From NCBI GenBank assembly GCA_963730365.1, contig CAVSRM010000005.1, positions 682,001 to 746,000 of the forward strand: DNA of 64,000 nucleotides, in the 5' to 3' direction. Of the stretch, positions 8,901 to 15,554 are shown one piece after another. The stretch is from Fodinibacter sp963730365. GTDB lineage: Bacteria; Actinomycetota; Actinomycetes; Actinomycetales; Dermatophilaceae. Positions within the stretch are counted from its first letter, which is position 1, and every line of letters begins with the position of its first letter. Made by a program: the position numbers and the translations under genes. Under the pieces are notes generated by a model. That model searched no databases and had not been told where the DNA came from. It was given only the letters and a program-made list of their open reading frames with translations.

Positions 8901-9143
8901 GTGCTCGAGGAGGCCCTCGAGCACCTCGTGACCGGCATCGTCGACCACAAGGACGACGTCCAGGTGCGCCACAAGGAGCTGCGGCGCGGTGAGATCCTCG
9001 AGGTGCGCGTGCACCCCGACGACCTCGGTCGCGTCATCGGCCGCTCCGGTCGCACCGCCAGCGCGCTGCGCACCGTCATGGGCGCGCTCGCGGGCGGGCG
9101 CCAGGTGCGCATCGACATCGTCGACACCGACCGGGTCCGCTGA
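8901..9143 (+). CDS. khpA: KH-domain RNA-binding protein (KhpA family)
   Basis: 80 residues starting GTG two bases after the rpsP stop. A single KH domain with the signature DDLGRVIGRSGRTASALRTVM (GxxG loop GRSG). KhpA homologues bind structured RNA and act with KhpB in Gram-positive bacteria. Position between rpsP and rimM is near-universal in Actinobacteria, suggesting a role in ribosome biogenesis. Confidence 0.93.
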   Translation: MLEEALEHLVTGIVDHKDDVQVRHKELRRGEILEVRVHPDDLGRVIGRSGRTASALRTVMGALAGGRQVRIDIVDTDRVR

Positions 9144-9164
9144 CCCACCACCACCACGACGACG

Positions 9165-9203
9165 GCGGGGTATGCCGGGAGGAGACTCCCCGGCATACCC
9201 CGC
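9165..9203. terminator. Perfect 15-bp hairpin made of an inverted GGTATGCCG pair
   Basis: Arms 9165-9179 and 9189-9203 pair perfectly around a 9-nt loop in the 89-bp gap between the KH gene and rimM. Each arm contains GGGTATGCCGGG. No U-tract follows, so it may be an attenuating or stabilising hairpin rather than a strong Rho-independent terminator. Confidence 0.65.
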
Positions 9204-9231
9204 CCCCGCGTTTCCACGACAGGATGGTCCC

Positions 9232-9765
9232 GTGACCGAGAGCACCGTCATCGCCCGGATCGGCAAGCCGCACGGTTTGCACGGTGAGGTGACGGTGCAG
9301 CTGCACACCGACGACCCCGAGGCACGGCTGTCGGTCGGCTCGGTGCTCGACACCGAGGCGGCCACCGGCACGGGTGTGCCACGGGCCCTGACGATCCGCT
9401 CCACGAGGGTGCACAGCGGGGTCTGGCTCGTGGGCTTCGAGGAGATTCCCGACCGCACGGGGGCCGAGAGCCTGCGGGGGACCCGCCTCGTCATCGACGG
9501 TCCGGCGCCCGTCGACGACGACGAGGAGGACGTCTGGGCCGAGGCCGAGCTCGTCGGCCTGCGGGTCGTCGACCCCGGGGGTGCCGACGTCGGCGAGGTC
9601 GCCGGCCTGGTCACCGGCGCCGCCCAGGACCGTCTCGTCGTGCGCCTGCCCGACGGGCGTGAGGCCCAGGTGCCCTTCGTCGCCGCCCTCGTGCCCGAGG
9701 TCGATGTCGACGCCGGCCGGGTCGTGCTCGACGCCCCTCAGGGGCTGCTCGACCTGGGGTCGTGA
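9232..9765 (+). CDS. rimM: 16S rRNA processing protein RimM
   Basis: 177 residues from the GTG at 9232 (VTESTVIARIGKPHGLHGEVTV, typical RimM start). The N-terminal RimM domain has IGKPHGLHGEV. The C-terminal PRC-barrel has LVGLRVVDPGGADVGEVAGLV and VPFVAALVPEVDVDAGRVVLDAPQGLL. Assists 30S maturation and binds S19. The stop overlaps the trmD start by 4 bp. Confidence 0.96.
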   Translation: MTESTVIARIGKPHGLHGEVTVQLHTDDPEARLSVGSVLDTEAATGTGVPRALTIRSTRVHSGVWLVGFEEIPDRTGAESLRGTRLVIDGPAPVDDDEEDVWAEAELVGLRVVDPGGADVGEVAGLVTGAAQDRLVVRLPDGREAQVPFVAALVPEVDVDAGRVVLDAPQGLLDLGS

Positions 9766-10997
9766 GCACGGTGCGTCTCGACGTCGTCACGATCTTCCCC
9801 GACTACCTCGCCCCGCTCGATCTCTCAATCATCGGCCGGGCGCGGCGCGACGGCATCCTCGACGTGCGCGTGCACGACCTGCGCGACGTCACCCACGACC
9901 GCCACCGCACGGTCGATGACAGCCCGTTCGGCGGGGGCGCGGGCATGGTCATGAAGCCCGAGCCGTGGGCCGAGGCCCTCGACGCCGTCGTGGCCGCCGG
10001 TCCCGGGCCCGGCGGTGCCCCGGTGCCGCACCTCATCGTGCCCGGTCCCGGCGGCGTGCCGTTCAGCCAGGGCCTGGCCAAGGAGCTCGCGTCCGAGCCG
10101 TGGCTCGCCTTCGCCTGCGGGCGCTACGAGGGCATCGACGAGCGCGTCTACGAGCACGCGGCCGCGCGGATGCCGGTGACGGTGGTCTCGCTGGGCGACT
10201 ACGTGCTCAACGGTGGCGAGGTCGCCGTGCTCGCGATGGTCGAGGCGATCGGCCGTCTCCTGCCGGGGGTCGTGGGGAACGCCGAGTCCCTCGTGGAGGA
10301 GTCGCACGAGGACGGGCTGCTGGAGTACCCCGTCTACACCCGGCCGTCCTCGTGGGACGACGGCGGCACGCTGCGCGAGGTGCCGGAGGTGCTGCGCTCC
10401 GGGGACCACGCCGCGATCGCCGCGTGGCGAAACGAGCAGCGCCTCGCCCGCACCGCGGCCCGCCGACCCGACCTGCTTCCGGTCTCGGCGACCGCGGGGT
10501 CGCTGGCCGACCTGGACGTGGGCGTGGCCGTGCCTGCCGACGCCGCCGAGCTGCGCGTCCTCCAGCGCGCCTGCTGGGTCGGGGAGGGGCTGCGGGCGCA
10601 GGGACGCTGGGTCGTGCCGCCCCTGGCCGAGACCCTCGAGGAGGTCGTCACCGGCCTGGGGGAGTGGACCACGTACGTCGTGCGCGCCCGGTCCGCGGAC
10701 GGCCGGCCGGGCCGGCTGGTCGGCTCGGTGCGGGGCCGCCTGCGACCGGGTCACGACGCGACGTGGGAGGTGGGCCGGCTCGTGGTGGCCCCCGACCTCC
10801 AGGGGCGCGGGCTGGGACGCGAGCTGCTCGCCCTCGCCGAGAGCGCGGCTCCGGAGTCGGTGACGCGGTTCTGGTTGACGACCGGCGTGCTGGCCGAGGA
10901 CAACCAGCGGTTCTACCGTCGCGCCGGCTACCGGCTCTCGCCCGGCGCTCCGACGTACCCCGGCGCGGTCGACCTCACCAGGCGCCGACGCCCCTGA
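9762..10997 (+). CDS. trmD: tRNA (guanine-37-N1)-methyltransferase TrmD fused to a GNAT acetyltransferase
   Basis: 411 residues against about 230-270 for a normal TrmD. Residues 1 to about 240 are a complete TrmD: DVVTIFPDYLAPLDLSIIGRA start, DDSPFGGGAGMVMKPEP, CGRYEGIDERV and the SLGDYVLNGGEVAVLAMVEA knot. Residues about 250-405 are a GNAT fold with acetyl-CoA loop VAPDLQGRGLGRELLALAE and NQRFYRRAGYRL. No stop separates them. TrmD methylates G37 next to the anticodon and prevents +1 frameshifts; the GNAT substrate is unknown. A GTG at 9771 is an alternative start. Confidence 0.95.
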   Translation: MSTVRLDVVTIFPDYLAPLDLSIIGRARRDGILDVRVHDLRDVTHDRHRTVDDSPFGGGAGMVMKPEPWAEALDAVVAAGPGPGGAPVPHLIVPGPGGVPFSQGLAKELASEPWLAFACGRYEGIDERVYEHAAARMPVTVVSLGDYVLNGGEVAVLAMVEAIGRLLPGVVGNAESLVEESHEDGLLEYPVYTRPSSWDDGGTLREVPEVLRSGDHAAIAAWRNEQRLARTAARRPDLLPVSATAGSLADLDVGVAVPADAAELRVLQRACWVGEGLRAQGRWVVPPLAETLEEVVTGLGEWTTYVVRARSADGRPGRLVGSVRGRLRPGHDATWEVGRLVVAPDLQGRGLGRELLALAESAAPESVTRFWLTTGVLAEDNQRFYRRAGYRLSPGAPTYPGAVDLTRRRRP

Positions 10998-11016
10998 CAG
11001 CGCCCCTCGACCTTGG

Positions 11017-11046
11017 GCACGAAGCTCTGCTAGCAGAGTTTCGTGC
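11017..11046. repeat. 30-bp imperfect palindrome, copy 1
   Basis: GCACGAA-g-CTCTGCT / AGCAGAG-t-TTCGTGC, centred on CTAG at 11030-11033 with a single mismatched pair. Lies between the convergent trmD and FetB-type genes. Could act as a bidirectional terminator or a REP-like element. Confidence 0.7.
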
Positions 11047-11083
11047 TCGGACCACAGGTTCCTGCGTGTGGTTTTGGCAGCAC

Positions 11084-11099
11084 CCTCTGCTAGCAGAGG
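11084..11099. repeat. 16-bp perfect palindrome, copy 2
   Basis: CCTCTGCTAGCAGAGG shares the CTCTGCTAGCAGAG core with copy 1, centres exactly 60 bp apart. Flanking GCAC (11080-11083) and GTGC (11103-11106) extend the stem past a 3-nt bulge. Between the two copies is CCACA-N10-TGTGG. Confidence 0.7.
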
Positions 11100-11124
11100 T
11101 TCGTGCGTGGGGCTGAGCTGCTGG

Positions 11125-11883
11125 TCACGGCTGGAGGCTGCCCCTGAGATCGTCGGGGAGCAGGAGCGCCTCCCCGATAAGGCGTTCCGCGACCACCGCC
11201 GTCGTGGTCTGCGCCGCCATGATGCCCATGAGCACGAGCACCTGGGCCGCGGCCGCCTGGGCGGGCGTGCCACCGCCGAGGAGCACCCCGATGAAGGCGC
11301 CCGGCAGGGTCACCACGCCGGCGGTGCGCACCTGGTCCAGTCCCGGGATGAGCGCCTCGGGCACCCGCCGGTGGATCACCTCGGACACGGACTGCGCCCG
11401 GGTGAGACCGATCGACAGCCCGGCCTCGTACTGGCCCTTCTCCTCGCGCAGCGCGGCGAACGCGCGCCGGCAGGCGAGGGTGTGCCCGTTCATCGTGTTG
11501 CCGGCGAGGATCCCGACCACGGGGACGAGGGCCACCCCGGTCGGCGGGATGGTGCGGGTGAGCAGGATGATCGCGACGACCGGCAGCAGCCCGGAGAGCA
11601 TCGCGACCGTCGCCCAGGGCCACGCCTTCGTGGCCTCGACGCGCCGCACCGTCGTCACGACGGCCACGACGAACATGCCCATGAGCAGGAGGATCGACAG
11701 GGCGAGCGAGCTGATGACGCTGGCGATGACCAGCGCCGCGATGCTCAGCTGGAGGATGGCCCGGACGGCCGCGACGACCGTCGAGCGGGGGCGCGGCAGG
11801 TCGCCCACGTGGTACATCGTCACGGTGAGAGTGAGCAGGGCGGCGATGGCGATGGCGACGGGCCAGCCGGGGTCGATCGTCAC
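11125..11883 (-). CDS. fetB: FetB/YbbM-type ABC iron-export permease (UPF0014)
   Basis: 252 residues from GTG at 11883 (VTIDPGWPVAIAIAALL); GTG at 11889 is an alternative. About seven membrane segments. UPF0014 signatures: MYHVGDLPRPRSTVVAAVRAI, LAGNTMNGHTLA and TLPGAFIGVLLGGGTPAQAA. FetB pairs with ATPase FetA to export iron and relieve oxidative stress. No ATPase gene is adjacent, so a partner must be encoded elsewhere. The -10 element overlaps a GTATGCCG word. Confidence 0.85.
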   Translation of the reverse strand: MTIDPGWPVAIAIAALLTLTVTMYHVGDLPRPRSTVVAAVRAILQLSIAALVIASVISSLALSILLLMGMFVVAVVTTVRRVEATKAWPWATVAMLSGLLPVVAIILLTRTIPPTGVALVPVVGILAGNTMNGHTLACRRAFAALREEKGQYEAGLSIGLTRAQSVSEVIHRRVPEALIPGLDQVRTAGVVTLPGAFIGVLLGGGTPAQAAAAQVLVLMGIMAAQTTTAVVAERLIGEALLLPDDLRGSLQP

Positions 11884-11889
11884 CGGCAC

Positions 11890-11895
11890 ACCGTA
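11890..11895 (-). promoter_or_regulatory. -10 element of fetB overlapping a CGGCATAC word
   Basis: On the minus strand TACGGT lies 6 nt before the GTG at 11883. Its TAC is the end of CGGCATAC (11893-11900). Same arrangement as at 21353-21358 and 61315-61320. Confidence 0.45.
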
Positions 11896-11987
11896 TGCCG
11901 TGGGCCGGCAGCCGGGGCGCGGCACCCCGACGGGCCTGCTGCACGTGGGCCGGGTCGTGGCCCCGGGCTCCCGTGCCCGGGCGGAAT

Positions 11988-12018
11988 TTCGTCGGGGGGC
12001 CGTCCCTCTGGCAGACTG
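11988..12018 (+). promoter_or_regulatory. Candidate rplS promoter
   Basis: TTCGTC at 11988-11993, 18 nt spacer, CAGACT at 12012-12017. TTCGTC also precedes TAGACT upstream of rpsB, and CTCTGGCAGACTG is nearly identical to the rpsP promoter segment. The leader to rplS is about 155 nt. I see no ORF or confident riboswitch in it. Confidence 0.5.
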
Positions 12019-12176
12019 GGTCGCTGCGCCCCGTCGACGAACGGCCCCCGCCACAGGGGGAGTGCCCGGACCCCGGTCCGACCAGCATGCGGCCCGACGG
12101 AGCGCACCACCGACACCGACGTACTACCTACACCCGCGGGTGACCTGTGGCAGGCCGCGAGAAAGCGACATCCGTC

Positions 12177-12536
12177 ATGCAGCGTTTCGACGAGATCGAC
12201 CAGGCGTCGATGCGGACCGACGTCCCGGCCTTCCGCGCCGGCGACACGGTCAACGTCCACGTCAAGGTCGTCGAGGGCACGCGCTCCCGCATCCAGGTGT
12301 TCAAGGGCGTCGTGATCCGTCGCCACGGTGGCGGGATCGGCGAGACCTTCACGGTCCGCAAGGTCTCCTTCGGGGTCGGGGTCGAGCGGACCTTCCCGCT
12401 CCACACGCCGATCATCGACCACATCGAGGTCGTCACCCGCGGTGACGTGCGTCGCGCGAAGCTGTACTACCTGCGCGACCTGCGCGGCAAGGCCGCCAAG
12501 ATCAAGGAGAAGCGCGAGACCCCGGTGGCCAAGTAG
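12177..12536 (+). CDS. rplS: 50S ribosomal protein L19
   Basis: 119 residues from the ATG at 12177 (MQRFDEIDQASMRTDVPAFRAGDTV), matching the family start. The frame is open to 12147 but that extension is not conserved. Core motifs VHVKVVEGTRSRIQVFKGVVIRRHGGG and RRAKLYYLRDLRGKAAKIKE are present. L19 sits at the 30S-50S interface. trmD, normally just upstream, is separated here by the inserted fetB gene and palindromes. Confidence 0.96.
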   Translation: MQRFDEIDQASMRTDVPAFRAGDTVNVHVKVVEGTRSRIQVFKGVVIRRHGGGIGETFTVRKVSFGVGVERTFPLHTPIIDHIEVVTRGDVRRAKLYYLRDLRGKAAKIKEKRETPVAK

Positions 12537-12573
12537 CCCCTGCCGCGTGCGCGCCCCCGACAGGGCAGCGGAC

Positions 12574-12579
12574 TACGCT
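12574..12579 (+). promoter_or_regulatory. -10 element, leaderless promoter of the signal-peptidase-like gene
   Basis: TACGCT, then 6 nt, then the GTG at 12586. It would give lepB its own promoter downstream of rplS. Confidence 0.45.
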
Positions 12580-12585
12580 CCTCGG

Positions 12586-13092
12586 GTGAGCGCGCCGACC
12601 GACGTCGACCCGGCTCCCGCCCCTGTCGCGGGAGCCGGGTCGCGGCGTCCGCGGCTGGTGGCGCTCCTCGCGGCCACCGTGGTCCTCACCGCACTCGTGC
12701 AGTCCTTCGCGCTGCAGACCGTCGTCGTGTCCCGCGACGACCTCGATCCTCTCGTCGAACCAGGAGACCGTGTCCTCGTGTGGAAGGCCTCTCCGGACCC
12801 CCGGCCGGGTGACCTCGTCGTCCTCGACACCACCGCCACCGCGCAGGTCGACCGCTCGACCCCGGTCGACGACGGCCCCCTCGGGCGGCTCCTGACCTCG
12901 CTGGCCGCGCTGTTCGGGATCGACGTCGGGATGCAGCACCGGCTCGCCGTCGCCGGCGCGGTCGGCGGTGACGGGGTCGACGTGGTCGCGCCCGGGCCGG
13001 CCTCCGTGCCCCGCGAGGACCTCCTGGGCACCGCGGTGCTGAGGGTGTGGCCCCTGAGCCGCCTCGGGTCCCTCGACCGGGACGCCCGGTGA
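12586..13092 (+). CDS. Signal peptidase I-like protein without catalytic residues
   Basis: 168 residues: short Pro/Ala-rich N-terminus, one membrane segment (residues about 22-46), then a short S26-like domain. Box B of active SPase I (PSGSMEPTL...GDRVLV) aligns with VSRDDLDPLVEPGDRVLVWK, so the Ser nucleophile is replaced. The Lys box (KRVIGLPGD) aligns with HRLAVAGAVGGDGVD, so the Lys is also lost. The end, LRVWPLSRLG, matches the lepB end VVWPLSRLD. Probably a tandem duplicate of lepB that lost activity. It overlaps lepB by 4 bp. Streptomyces lividans carries four sip genes in tandem at the equivalent locus. Confidence 0.75.
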   Translation: MSAPTDVDPAPAPVAGAGSRRPRLVALLAATVVLTALVQSFALQTVVVSRDDLDPLVEPGDRVLVWKASPDPRPGDLVVLDTTATAQVDRSTPVDDGPLGRLLTSLAALFGIDVGMQHRLAVAGAVGGDGVDVVAPGPASVPREDLLGTAVLRVWPLSRLGSLDRDAR

Positions 13093-13910
13093 CCCGGGTG
13101 GGAGCCGAGCACGTCGCCCACGGCAGAGACGACGGCGAGGTGGCCCCGACCACCCACCGCGGGGAGGACCAGGGCGGCCTGCGGGGCGCGTTCTCGCTCC
13201 TCGCCGCCGGCGCGCGCGAGCTCTTCGTCATCCTCGCGATGGCCCTCGTGCTCTCCTTCATCGTGAAGACCTGGCTGGTGCAGGCCTTCTTCATCCCGTC
13301 CGGCTCGATGGAGGACACCCTCCTCGTCGGTGACCGTGTCATCGTCTCCAAGCTGACCCCGGGACCGTTCGACCTCGCTCGCGGCGACGTCGTCGTCTTC
13401 GAGGACCCCGGGGGCTGGCTGCCCCAGTCGCCCATCGTCGAGCGCACGGGCGTCGGCGGTGCCGTCCACGACGGACTGGTCTTCGTCGGGCTGCTCCCGG
13501 CGGAGTCCGAGGACCACCTCATCAAGCGGGTCATCGGCCTGCCGGGGGACCACGTCGTGTGCTGCAGCGACACCGGGCACCTGACCGTCAACGGCGTCGA
13601 GGTCGACGAGCCCTACATCAAGCCCGGCGACGTGCCGAGCTCGTTGCCCTTCGACATCACCGTGCCCGAGGGGCACGTCTGGGTCATGGGGGACCACCGC
13701 TCCGACTCCGAGGACTCGCGCTTCCACGACCCCTCCGGCACCGGGGACGACGGCTCGGTACCGGTGGCGGACATCACCGGTCGCGCCGTGTCCGTCGTCT
13801 GGCCGCTGAGCCGCCTCGACTGGCTCTCCAACGACCCGGAGGCCTTCGCCGACGTGCCTGCACCGTCCGGGGAGCCGGCAGCGGCCTCGGCGGGGGCGCC
13901 TTCCCCGTGA
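13089..13910 (+). CDS. lepB: Signal peptidase I
   Basis: 273 residues from GTG at 13089, overlapping the preceding stop as GTGA. Cytoplasmic N-terminus, one membrane anchor (ELFVILAMALVLSFIVKTWLV), then the S26 catalytic domain. Nucleophile Ser in FFIPSGSMEDTLLVGDR, general-base Lys in HLIKRVIGLPGDHVVC, and GHVWVMGDHRSDSEDSR. Cleaves Sec and Tat signal peptides outside the membrane. A Pro/Ala-rich tail ends the protein. Followed by rnhB with 4-bp overlap. Confidence 0.95.
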   Translation: MTRVGAEHVAHGRDDGEVAPTTHRGEDQGGLRGAFSLLAAGARELFVILAMALVLSFIVKTWLVQAFFIPSGSMEDTLLVGDRVIVSKLTPGPFDLARGDVVVFEDPGGWLPQSPIVERTGVGGAVHDGLVFVGLLPAESEDHLIKRVIGLPGDHVVCCSDTGHLTVNGVEVDEPYIKPGDVPSSLPFDITVPEGHVWVMGDHRSDSEDSRFHDPSGTGDDGSVPVADITGRAVSVVWPLSRLDWLSNDPEAFADVPAPSGEPAAASAGAPSP

Positions 13911-14713
13911 CCCCGCCCGCGCCACCGGGGAGGGCCCGGCGAGCGGGACGGGTCCGGTCCACGGCGCCCACCCTGCGGGTGGAGCGTGCGCTCCAGCGCG
14001 AGGGTCACCGGGTGCTGGGCGGCATGGACGAGGTGGGTCGCGGCGCGCTCGCCGGGCCGGTCTCGGTCGGGCTCGTGCTCATCGACGAGACCTGTCGCTC
14101 GGCGCCCCAGGGGGTGCGCGACTCCAAGCTCCTCGCCCCGCAGGCGCGAGAGGTCCTGGTGCCGCGCATCGAGCGTTGGGCGCTCGCGCACGCCGTCGGT
14201 CACGCGAGCGCGGCCGAGATCGACGAGATCGGCATCATCGCGGCCCTGCGGCTGGCCGGCACCCGCGCACTGGCCGCCTGCGGTGTGCGCCCCGACCTGG
14301 TCATCCTCGACGGGAACCACGACTGGCTCACGGCGCCCGAGGACGTCGGCCTGTTCGCCTTCACCGGCGACGACCCGGCGCCCACCCCTCCCGTGACGAC
14401 CATGGTCAAGGCCGACCTGAGGTGCTCCTCCGTGGCCGCCGCCAGCGTGCTCGCGAAGGTGACCCGCGACGCTCGGATGGTGGCCCTCGGAGGGGAGCAC
14501 CCGGCCTACGGCTGGGTCGAGAACAAGGGGTATGCCGCGCCGGAGCACCTCGACGCGCTGCGCCGCCTCGGCCCCAGCCGTTGGCACCGCACCTCGTGGC
14601 GGCTTCCCGGGACCATGGACGATGATGGCCGGGTGACCGACATCCCGACGGCCCCGCAGGCACCGGCTGCGGCCCCCGTCGACACCGACCTGACGCGAGT
14701 GGGAGAGCGATGA
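13907..14713 (+). CDS. rnhB: Ribonuclease HII
   Basis: 268 residues from the GTG at 13907. Removes ribonucleotides misincorporated in DNA and degrades RNA-DNA hybrids. Motifs: GMDEVGRGALAGPVSVG (first Asp-Glu pair), RDSKLL, LVILDGNHDWL and SVAAASVLAKVTRDARM. A tail of about 35 residues after the RNase HII core is Ala/Pro-rich. Part of the lepB-rnhB-DUF2469 series with overlapping ends. Confidence 0.94.
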   Translation: MTPPAPPGRARRAGRVRSTAPTLRVERALQREGHRVLGGMDEVGRGALAGPVSVGLVLIDETCRSAPQGVRDSKLLAPQAREVLVPRIERWALAHAVGHASAAEIDEIGIIAALRLAGTRALAACGVRPDLVILDGNHDWLTAPEDVGLFAFTGDDPAPTPPVTTMVKADLRCSSVAAASVLAKVTRDARMVALGGEHPAYGWVENKGYAAPEHLDALRRLGPSRWHRTSWRLPGTMDDDGRVTDIPTAPQAPAAAPVDTDLTRVGER

Positions 14714-15024
14714 GCTCGGAGGACCTCGAGAAGTACGAGAGCGAGGCGGAGCTCGCGCTCTACCGCGAGTACCGCGACGTCGTGGGGCTGTTCAGCCACG
14801 TCGTGGAGACCGAGCGGCGCTTCTACCTGTGCAACAGCGTCGACGTGAAGGTGCGCAGCGACGGGGGAGAGGTGTTCTTCGACGTCACGATGCACGACGC
14901 CTGGGTGTGGGACATCTACCGGCCGGCGCGCTTCGCCAAGACGGTGCGTGTCGTGACGTTCAAGGACGTCAACGTCGAGGAGCTCGCCAAGAGCGAGCTC
15001 GAGCTGCCGAAGGGCGAGTTCTGA
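14710..15024 (+). CDS. DUF2469 family protein
   Basis: 104 acidic residues beginning MSSEDLEKYESEAELALYREYRDVV, with ETERRFYLCNSVDVKVR and VWDIYRPARFAKTVRVVTFKDVNVEEL. Highly conserved in Actinobacteria and always between rnhB and yraN; no function established. ATG overlaps the rnhB stop by 4 bp. No membrane segment. Confidence 0.93.
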   Translation: MSSEDLEKYESEAELALYREYRDVVGLFSHVVETERRFYLCNSVDVKVRSDGGEVFFDVTMHDAWVWDIYRPARFAKTVRVVTFKDVNVEELAKSELELPKGEF

Positions 15025-15143
15025 GCGGCTGACCGCTGCGGCCCGCTCCTCCTGCCGTCCACAGGGGCCGCCTCGGCACGACTCGGTCCACAGGTTCGGC
15101 GGTCTGCTGGTGGGGCCCACGACGCGGCAGCAGGCTCGGGGTC

Positions 15144-15554
15144 ATGACGAGCCCCGGCACACCTCCACCGCACCGCGCCGCCACCACCGGCCCCCAGGAG
15201 GCGCGCGCCCGGTTGGGGCGGTGGGGCGAGGACATGGCCGCGCGCTACCTGCGCGACGTCGGTCTGGAGGTCCTCGAGCGCAACTGGCGGTGTGAGCACG
15301 GCGAGATCGACATCGTCGCGCGCGACGGGGGCTGCCTGGTGATCTGCGAGGTCAAGACGCGCCGGTCCGCCGACTTCGGTGAGCCCGTCGAGGCGGTGCG
15401 GTGGGACAAGGCACTGCGGCTGCGACGCCTGTCGACGGCCTACCTCGCGACGCACCGGCTGGGCCTCGGTCTCGTGCGCATCGACGTCGTCGGGGTCCTC
15501 GTTCCCCCCGGACGCCCCGTCGAGGTGCGCCACGTCGTGGGGGTGGGCTCGTGA
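15144..15554 (+). CDS. YraN family (UPF0102) nuclease-fold protein
   Basis: 136 residues. LGRWGEDMAARYLRDVGLEVLERNWRCEHGEIDIVARDGGCLVICEVKTRR carries the restriction-endonuclease-like E...D-x(n)-EVK core. Biochemical role uncertain; often adjacent to comM-dprA, hinting at DNA processing. ATG at 15144 after a 119-bp gap. Overlaps comM by 4 bp. Confidence 0.9.
   Translation: MTSPGTPPPHRAATTGPQEARARLGRWGEDMAARYLRDVGLEVLERNWRCEHGEIDIVARDGGCLVICEVKTRRSADFGEPVEAVRWDKALRLRRLSTAYLATHRLGLGLVRIDVVGVLVPPGRPVEVRHVVGVGS

Noticed and set aside
15025..15143. Repeated GTCCACAGG words between the DUF2469 gene and yraN, considered as DnaA boxes
   Set aside because: They do not match the TTGTCCACA-type consensus well, and there is no AT-rich unwinding region.
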